In this document: piece by piece, positions 40,033 to 44,616 of the stretch
Layout: every line of letters begins with the position of its first letter
Numbering within the stretch: position 1 is the stretch's first letter
From: Caldilineaceae bacterium
Lineage (GTDB): Bacteria; Chloroflexota; Anaerolineae; Caldilineales; Caldilineaceae
Reading direction: 5' to 3'
Assembly: GCA_020846635.1 (NCBI GenBank)
Contig: JADLDO010000051.1
Span: 1 to 44,616, forward strand
Length of the DNA: 44,616 bases
The notes under the pieces: generated by a model
What the model was told of the DNA's origin: nothing
The model's input: only the letters and a program-made list of their open reading frames with translations
The model's database searches: none
Program-made: the position numbers and the translations under genes

Positions 40033-41280
40033 CTAACCAATAGTCACAATACTTTTTATCTTGCCCTTTCCTTTTACCGATTCAGGAGGTGTTCTTGTTG
40101 TGAACAGCACGCGGACCTTGCGAGGCAAGGGCAAATTATGCATTTGCGCGTCAATGTCTTTGGTGTAACTAAGTGTCCACTCTTCTGTGCGGTCATTATG
40201 ATGGCACTGTAATCTAAGCCAGTATCGACTTAGCGCCAGATCATATATGGTTCCTGTGCGTTCCTCGTCGCGCTCGGGGGCAATTTCCAGCCCGGCAACA
40301 AGCGTAGCTGCAACGGTTCTATCTACTAATATTTCTCGGTCATTATCTGATGAGCGAACGATGAGATCGCCATGCTTTGCAGCAACATCAGCAACCCTCT
40401 TTAGACGCTCAATCAGAACTTCCCCTCCTAGAAACCTTTCTGTGAGTAACGATGCCACTACTTTCGCATCGCCCTCTGATGCCGCACGAAGCGCATCAAC
40501 CATTATTCTGAGGGGTTCGCTGGGTTTGACCAATAAGGGGATCTGTCTTGGTTTGGCTGGATGAAGGAAGAGCCTCACACTACCTTTGTTGGCCGTTATT
40601 GTTGGCTCAAAAGTATTGATAGTGGATTGTTTAAATTTCCCGCCGCTCATTCTTGCGGGCAGCATCAGAAGTTCTTGGCCTGCATTTAAGGCGAAGTCCC
40701 TTAGCGGCGTGAGCGTATTTACGAGACGAAACGTCGTAACCGCTTGATGATTTAAGTAGATCTCTACAGAATAGTCTTCTTGATCTGCAAAATTACGGTC
40801 AAGAATAGCCGTGTATTCTTGATTACTTATCTGAAGAGGTTGTTCTAGGCGGTCCGATAGAGTTGCCTCTGGTTCATGGAATACAATAACTTTGCGGTTA
40901 TCGAGAACGACCGCACTGTGGCGCTCGTGCCCCAGTTGCGCGGCAATAGGGGCATTAATCTCGATTCCGGAAATCTGCACATCCAAAGCCGAATAACGAC
41001 CATCACCAAATACCAGAATGTCACCTGGTTGAAATTCTGTTGATTCGGCCATAGCCTGAAGAAGTACGATTGGGTCAGAATGGTGGCGGGCAGGTACATC
41101 AACGCCGACCATGCGCCAAACTGCAATGAGGCGCGTGTCCCTATACTGCTGAACAGCTATGGCGCTACCGGGCTTCCATATCCCACCGCTCCACACCCCT
41201 TGAACAGCAAAGACAGTCCCTTCTCTTAAGCGACTGGGGTATCGTATTGCAGCTGACACAATCCCGCCGTTTACCGACAC
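40033..41280 (-). CDS. Hypothetical protein of the 40-41.7 kb gene pair
   Basis: 415 residues from GTG 41280, which has GGGAG 6 nt upstream; TTG 41316 would add 12 residues. Soluble, mixed alpha/beta, with a beta-rich N-terminal half (GTVFAVQGVWSGGIWKPGSA) that may be a small barrel, and a C-terminal half containing SEGDAKVVASLLTERFLGGE and a WTLSYTKDIDAQMHNLP segment. The last residues are Lys/Val rich. No family recognised. It overlaps the upstream gene by 10 nt, so the two are coupled. Confidence 0.6.
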   Translation of the reverse strand: MSVNGGIVSAAIRYPSRLREGTVFAVQGVWSGGIWKPGSAIAVQQYRDTRLIAVWRMVGVDVPARHHSDPIVLLQAMAESTEFQPGDILVFGDGRYSALDVQISGIEINAPIAAQLGHERHSAVVLDNRKVIVFHEPEATLSDRLEQPLQISNQEYTAILDRNFADQEDYSVEIYLNHQAVTTFRLVNTLTPLRDFALNAGQELLMLPARMSGGKFKQSTINTFEPTITANKGSVRLFLHPAKPRQIPLLVKPSEPLRIMVDALRAASEGDAKVVASLLTERFLGGEVLIERLKRVADVAAKHGDLIVRSSDNDREILVDRTVAATLVAGLEIAPERDEERTGTIYDLALSRYWLRLQCHHNDRTEEWTLSYTKDIDAQMHNLPLPRKVRVLFTTRTPPESVKGKGKIKSIVTIG

Positions 41281-41672
41281 AATTTGCTCCCGTAGTGCCT
41301 TATACGCCTTTCGCAATCCTTGCGCTCATCTGGCGTTAGCCGAAGCCTAGCCGCATTTTTGAGAATGCATGATGACGCCTCTACCTCACGCTCGTTCCGG
41401 ACCTGATGATCGCAACTGAAAGGGATATTGCCATCTTTTATGTACTGGAGAGCGTGGGCAAATTCCTCTAACCAGGTTAGTTTATCAACGCCATTTTTGT
41501 CGTGCAACTTCACGCAAATGGTGCCGTCGGCATCACTCATATCTGTGCTGCCAGGCAGGCCGAAAAATTCAAAGTATTCATACAAGTCAGGGTCTTCGCT
41601 ACTGCACAGAATCGATATTCGGCAATGAGGATCAAGGTGTGGTTGGAGTGTTGCGAGCACAGTTCTAAACAT
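41271..41672 (-). CDS. Hypothetical protein with degenerate metallopeptidase-like motif
   Basis: 133 residues from ATG 41672. WLEEFAHALQYIKDG resembles the active helix of zinc proteases (HExxH) but reads E-E-F-A-H, so only one His is kept; a Glu-rich EREVEASSCILKNAARL segment follows, where such enzymes often place the third ligand. An in-frame extension to 42035 would cross a terminator and a small RNA gene and gives unlikely sequence, so it is rejected. It is translated together with the 40033 gene. Whether it is an inactive peptidase or an unrelated fold cannot be decided. Confidence 0.5.
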   Translation of the reverse strand: MFRTVLATLQPHLDPHCRISILCSSEDPDLYEYFEFFGLPGSTDMSDADGTICVKLHDKNGVDKLTWLEEFAHALQYIKDGNIPFSCDHQVRNEREVEASSCILKNAARLRLTPDERKDCERRIRHYGSKLCR

Positions 41673-41740
41673 AAGGACGGGGATTCCTATCGATAAGTGA
41701 CGAGATGTGGGTCTGGGATGCCGCACGGGTTCATGAGCAC

Positions 41741-41772
41741 AAAAAAACACCCCCGGCCAAAAGCCGAAGGTG
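41741..41772 (-). terminator. Leftward intrinsic terminator before the 41.7-kb gene
   Basis: On the minus strand CACCTTCGGC (41772-41763) pairs with GCCGGGGGTG (41757-41748) over 10 bp, two of them G.U pairs that would be A.C on the plus strand, followed by seven T. It lies 69 nt upstream of ATG 41672 and is the counterpart of the terminator at 39736. Confidence 0.75.
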
Positions 41773-41802
41773 CGGAGATCGTGGGGGAATGCTATAATAC
41801 TT

Positions 41803-41875
41803 CCACGGTCGTCGCTGCGCCTACAGCGATTGACAGAGCCTCGCCTGTGTTGGTAGCACAGGTGGGGTTTTTTAT
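41803..41875 (+). ncRNA. Small RNA, homologous copy 2
   Basis: Starts CCACGG five bases after an extended -10 TGCTATAAT (41790-41798). Helix P2: GTCGCTG/CAGCGAT (41811-41830). Helix P1: GCCTCGCCTGTG with CACAGGTGGGGT (41839-41868), whose G.U pairs favour the plus strand, followed by a U-run and ATTGGG. Promoter spacing, P2 and P1 align with copy 1. About 72 nt, no ORF, in the gap 41673-42051. Confidence 0.65.
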
Positions 41876-41886
41876 TGGGCAGGACA

Positions 41887-41915
41887 AGCATACAAGACGC
41901 GCTACGAATCGTCAA
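41887..41915 (-). promoter_or_regulatory. Leftward promoter overlapping the RNA copy 2 locus
   Basis: Minus strand TTGACG (41915-41910), 17 bp, TATGCT (41892-41887). Transcription from it would run antisense through copy 2, meet the terminator at 41772-41741 and then reach the gene at 41672. The matching place beside copy 1 also has TATGCT (39901-39896) but no good -35. Confidence 0.5.
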
Positions 41916-42051
41916 ACGACATTTGTAGGACTTGGCAGCCCCTTTGCCCTCTCGCGGCCCCCTACGCCGAATGCCCGATGACAGCCCCCACCTCGTGTGC
42001 GAACATAGGTGGGAACAGTTTGAAACGTCAATCACCTAGATCGAGGAAGTA

Positions 42052-42342
42052 ATGCCCATAAGAGGTTTAGGAGTTCCCTTCCAGCACCCCTTGACCGCTG
42101 AGGACATCGCGGAGATCGAGGAAGGCATCAATCAGCTAATCTGCGCCCTCTTCCCACCCAGCAAAGAGCGCGAGGAAGTGCTGGAGATGAACCTTCCCGA
42201 CAAGATTGAGCAGTACATCAGCATCGCTAATTATGCGGAAAAACAACCTGAACTCAAGGACATGGTATCCGGCACAGGATTAAAAGAGGATTTGAGCGAT
42301 CTGCTCAACGCAGTCAACGAGTATTACCACCGGCCCAGCTAA
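42052..42342 (+). CDS. Small acidic helical protein, paralogue 2
   Basis: 96 residues; GAGGAAG precedes ATG 42052. HPLTAEDIAEIEEGINQLIC, LFPPSKEREEVLEMNLPDKI and LLNAVNEYYHRPS align throughout with the protein at 37571-37870. The two copies flank the DUF3800/small-RNA segment. Mostly helical, acidic, cytoplasmic; no known family. A terminator follows 5 nt after its stop, so it is a single-gene unit. Confidence 0.65.
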   Translation: MPIRGLGVPFQHPLTAEDIAEIEEGINQLICALFPPSKEREEVLEMNLPDKIEQYISIANYAEKQPELKDMVSGTGLKEDLSDLLNAVNEYYHRPS

Positions 42343-42346
42343 CGAA

Positions 42347-42376
42347 AGAGGCCAGGACGCACCAGCCCTGGCCTCT
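42347..42376. terminator. Terminator between paralogue 2 and the tail genes
   Basis: AGAGGCCAGG (42347-42356) and CCTGGCCTCT (42367-42376) form a perfect 10-bp stem with a 10-nt loop; the tail CACTTTG is short of U on the plus strand, and the minus side reads TTTCGTTAG. Lies between convergent genes and may serve both. Confidence 0.7.
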
Positions 42377-42399
42377 CACTTTGCCTCCCTCCACACCCC

Positions 42400-42681
42400 C
42401 TACGCCCTAGGCTCTCCCCCCAACAACACGCTATGCTGTGCCTGCCACGTCGCCACCAATAGCTGTACATTTTCCAGCATGGCCGCCAGTTCGCCGCGTT
42501 CGGCTGGCGTGAAGATCGAGTTAATTGCGGCGACAAAATCCGCATTGGTGCCACTCATGTAGAGCGTGATGGCATCGTCTACCTCCTGGCACTGCTGGTA
42601 GATCTGCTGCAATTTGGGCAGGAGCGCCGCCGCCTGTCCATAACTGCTCATTCTTTGGGTGACGATAGCATAGTTAGGCAT
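42400..42681 (-). CDS. Small phage-tail-associated protein
   Basis: 93 residues, helical: ALLPKLQQIYQQCQEVDDAI, DFVAAINSIFTPAERGELAA, and LENVQLLVATWQAQHSVLLG. Its ATG follows the stop of the tail-fibre-like gene with no gap (TAA then ATG on the minus strand). No family recognised; genes of this size after tail fibres often encode chaperones or connector proteins. Confidence 0.6.
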   Translation of the reverse strand: MPNYAIVTQRMSSYGQAAALLPKLQQIYQQCQEVDDAITLYMSGTNADFVAAINSIFTPAERGELAAMLENVQLLVATWQAQHSVLLGGEPRA

Positions 42682-43992
42682 TTACTGATCCTCTCCGCTA
42701 GGCTTGTCTTGCCAGTTGATCCACGGGCGTGCGCCCAATTCCTGCGCCAAGCAGCGCAGGCACATCACGAAATAGCCGTACTGTTCATTTTCATACTCGA
42801 CTACATAGTCAGCGCCACAGACCGGGCAGTGCGGTTCTGCCGGGCCAAAAGTGGTAACAGTGCCCGAACTCCCGCGCCATTTTGCCGCCCCTGCTTGCAC
42901 GAAAAACACCCCGCCACCTGTCGGGTTCGTGGTGGGGATCACCGACGCATTGCCAAAGGCGTATACCTTGGTGCCGCTGCCGAACTGCGTGCTGTTAAAG
43001 CCCCAGTTGCCTCCCCTAGCCAATGTGCCGTAGGTCACGTTCCCGGCCCCCGCGCCGTTGCCGGCGCGAAACAGCAAATCGTGGTCGGTCATCGCCCCCA
43101 GGAACGCCGCGCCCACGGTCGATGTGCCCACCAAAAATTCAATGTCGTTGGTGACATCGCGGCCCATAAAATAGGCGTGACCGTCGCCATGCACGCCCAG
43201 CACCGCTGTCTGCGTGGTCAGTACCGCACTACCCTCTGGCGTAACGCCCGGCCCGGCCACCGTCATCGCGTGCGTGGCAGGGGCCGTTGTCGTGCCAATT
43301 ACCACGCGCCCGCCATCCAGCACCAGGATGCCCAGGTTGCCGCCATCATCCTCAATGCGTACACCCGCCACACTCGCCGCGCGCACAATCGCCGTAACCA
43401 GCATCGTCGCCAAGTAATTGGCAATGGCTGTCCGAATGGTTGACCACTTCCACCAGGCGAGTACACCGCTTGCTTCGCTGTCCGTGCCTCCCAGCCGGTC
43501 ATCATCGTGCAGCGTCGCCTTTTCCGCAGCCGCGTTGATGGCCGCGGCCACATCCGCGTCCGGTGCATCGACATTGACCATTTTCCCGGCTGTGACATCC
43601 CACATGAATATCTGTCCGTCGGCGAGATCCGTGGGCAGCACATCCGACAGGCTCAGGAAGGCGTGTGGATGCGGCGGTACAGCGTAGGCAGTGTCCGAAC
43701 CGCTGCCAGGAGCTTCTCTCAGCCTGTCGCGGCCATAAATGACATAGACCCCTGCCTCAAGCCTCATCTTCACCGGCAGCCCGTATTGCAACGGCACTGC
43801 GCCGCGGTTGAGCGCAATTGTGACCGTGGCATCGGCTTTCGTTACATAGGTAAAGTCGGGTCTGCCTGGCACGGCAAAGGTCACACTGTAGTCAGCATTG
43901 AGCCGTCCCAGCTTGGCATGTTCATAGCTGTCTAGCTCGGCCTTAGTCATAGCCTTTGGCAAGGCTTTGCGAAGACGTTCTTTCAGATTCAT
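42682..43992 (-). CDS. Phage tail-fibre-like protein with C-terminal zinc ribbon
   Basis: 436 residues. The start (FTYVTKADATVTIALNRGAV, VYVIYGRDRL) and the middle (DGQIFMWDVTAGKMVNVDAP, GVRIEDDGGNLGILVLDGG) have the repeated beta-strand style of tail-fibre or baseplate proteins; the latter half resembles fibre repeats (GNWGFNSTQFGSGTKVYAFG). Unusually, the end has HCPVCG and CLRC (about residues 393-419), a four-Cys zinc ribbon. It overlaps the upstream partial gene by 4 nt (ATGA). Probably part of the late operon of a prophage lying to the right. Receptor unknown. Confidence 0.7.
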   Translation of the reverse strand: MNLKERLRKALPKAMTKAELDSYEHAKLGRLNADYSVTFAVPGRPDFTYVTKADATVTIALNRGAVPLQYGLPVKMRLEAGVYVIYGRDRLREAPGSGSDTAYAVPPHPHAFLSLSDVLPTDLADGQIFMWDVTAGKMVNVDAPDADVAAAINAAAEKATLHDDDRLGGTDSEASGVLAWWKWSTIRTAIANYLATMLVTAIVRAASVAGVRIEDDGGNLGILVLDGGRVVIGTTTAPATHAMTVAGPGVTPEGSAVLTTQTAVLGVHGDGHAYFMGRDVTNDIEFLVGTSTVGAAFLGAMTDHDLLFRAGNGAGAGNVTYGTLARGGNWGFNSTQFGSGTKVYAFGNASVIPTTNPTGGGVFFVQAGAAKWRGSSGTVTTFGPAEPHCPVCGADYVVEYENEQYGYFVMCLRCLAQELGARPWINWQDKPSGEDQ

Positions 43993-44616
43993 GCGGTTGG
44001 CCCTCCGGCTATGCCGAGGATCTTATGGAAACCAGAGCTTCCTGTGTCGAACAGAGTGCGAATGTTGCCCGTTCTGTCATCCACGGTTGTACCAAAATCA
44101 TTGGTGTAGGCAATCACGGGAATTGTGTCGGCGTAGTTAATATCCCCGCCCCATAGGTAGAGAACATTGGGGTCTGTGCCACTAAAGGCCAGTTGAATCC
44201 CCGCCCTGGTAAACGCACCTCCCACCGATACGGGAGCAACAATATTGGCCCAGGTGTCTCCATAGTCGCTGGACACCCATGCCCCTCTGTAAACACCGGA
44301 GCCGCCGGTCGTGGTGTCATTGCCGTTGCCGCCCAGCGCCACATACTGGCGGTTACTATCGTAGGTGACGATGCTAAATTTGTGGTTGTTTGGCCCGTAA
44401 AGGCGCGTTCCGTCGCTGGGGCTAATGTCGGTAACAGTTGTGCCGTCCGCTTCCACACGCTTGAGACGATACTGCTCAATGGAAGAAGAGATATTGACCA
44501 TGCCGTAATAGGCGAGCATCTCATCATCGTTGTCGGGCCAGGGCAGATGCACCGCATAGGCGGGACGGTTGGTGACGGCAATCGCCGGTGTCGCCAAAGC
44601 CGACCAGGTTGCACCC
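43989..44616 (-). CDS. Asp-box-containing tail protein, C-terminal part (runs off the right edge)
   Basis: 209 residues are visible; the frame is open through the right edge, so the real start lies outside. It ends TGA at 43989, overlapping the next ATG. SDYGDTWANI is an Asp-box (S-x-D-x-G-x-T-W), and GATWSAL at the edge and TNDFGTTVDD are degenerate copies, as in beta-propeller sialidase/BNR-like proteins. The mid part (SIVTYDSNRQYVALGGNGND, PNVLYLWGGDI) has propeller-style blades. Likely a phage receptor-binding or tail structural protein. The strand agrees with the two tail genes that follow. Confidence 0.65.
   Translation of the reverse strand, partial: GATWSALATPAIAVTNRPAYAVHLPWPDNDDEMLAYYGMVNISSSIEQYRLKRVEADGTTVTDISPSDGTRLYGPNNHKFSIVTYDSNRQYVALGGNGNDTTTGGSGVYRGAWVSSDYGDTWANIVAPVSVGGAFTRAGIQLAFSGTDPNVLYLWGGDINYADTIPVIAYTNDFGTTVDDRTGNIRTLFDTGSSGFHKILGIAGGPTA

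Noticed and set aside
39952..40212. Plus-strand ORF beginning MIIDAHAHT
   Set aside because: It overlaps hairpin C and the 3' end of a real minus-strand gene and has no ribosome site; the metal-hydrolase-like start is chance.
38887..41875. CRISPR array, retron or group II intron explanation for the repeated RNAs
   Set aside because: There is no regular repeat-spacer series, no cas gene and no reverse transcriptase in the window; only two copies exist and they differ in sequence while keeping helices.
41673..42035. N-terminal extension of the 41.27-kb gene
   Set aside because: It would run through a terminator, an RNA gene and a promoter and gives a low-plausibility Arg/Cys/His-rich peptide.
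19693..44616. Calling the accessory region a complete prophage
   Set aside because: No integrase, terminase, portal or capsid gene is visible; only tail-like genes at the right edge and early-type genes at the left. It could be a prophage, a satellite or two adjacent elements.

Overview
The window is bacterial chromosome with strong Shine-Dalgarno sites, consensus sigma70-type promoters and frequent GTG/TTG starts. The gene set (recA, an RhlE-like helicase, a MazG fused to a tetrapyrrole-methylase-like domain, a giant secreted amylase-pullulanase, a stand-alone lysA) would suit a Chloroflexota heterotroph such as an Anaerolineae or Caldilineae lineage. That is inference from gene style, not proof.

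Left part (about 1-19.4 kb) is ordinary chromosome: a partial recA read leftward from a consensus promoter with a LexA-like box in its spacer, a DEAD-box helicase, an intergenic stretch with a candidate structured RNA, the DNA glycosylase tag, a 2433-residue secreted enzyme with two GH13 catalytic domains, a putative glycoside hydrolase with a trimerisation domain, an EamA exporter-lysA operon, mazG, a DUF4256 gene and some very small membrane proteins.

A tRNA-Arg(TCG) at 19.6 kb, preceded by a 5' half-tRNA fragment, marks the start of an accessory region that runs to the right edge. It opens like a phage or integrative element: a divergent XRE repressor with repeated ATTGTGA operator half-sites, then a rightward early operon of small proteins with a Rad52-type annealing protein, a methylase-like protein lacking the catalytic motif, a HerA-like ATPase, a nucleotidyltransferase-fold protein and a PD-(D/E)XK nuclease. 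Next comes a defence-type block: a four-gene leftward operon ending in a HicA-like protein, a ribbon-helix-helix/DUF262-DUF1524 pair, and an MmeI-like type IIL restriction-modification enzyme. After cargo genes (secreted nuclease with Excalibur domain, zinc-ribbon membrane protein, paralogous small acidic proteins) there is a DUF3800 gene, and the right edge holds leftward phage-tail-like genes. No integrase, terminase or capsid gene is visible.

The most unusual content is non-coding. Four compact RNA genes, each with its own promoter-like sequence, multi-helix fold and U-rich end, lie in the 10 kb between the DUF262 gene and the tail genes (32.14-32.22 kb minus; 38.89-38.98 kb plus; two homologous copies at 39.80 and 41.80 kb). 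Three of them end in a near-identical U-run followed by AUUGG. Two of them flank the DUF3800 gene, a family already known for neighbouring RNA motifs. Three dispersed 30-36 nt hairpins sharing a GTGCGCC arm occur in the same accessory region.
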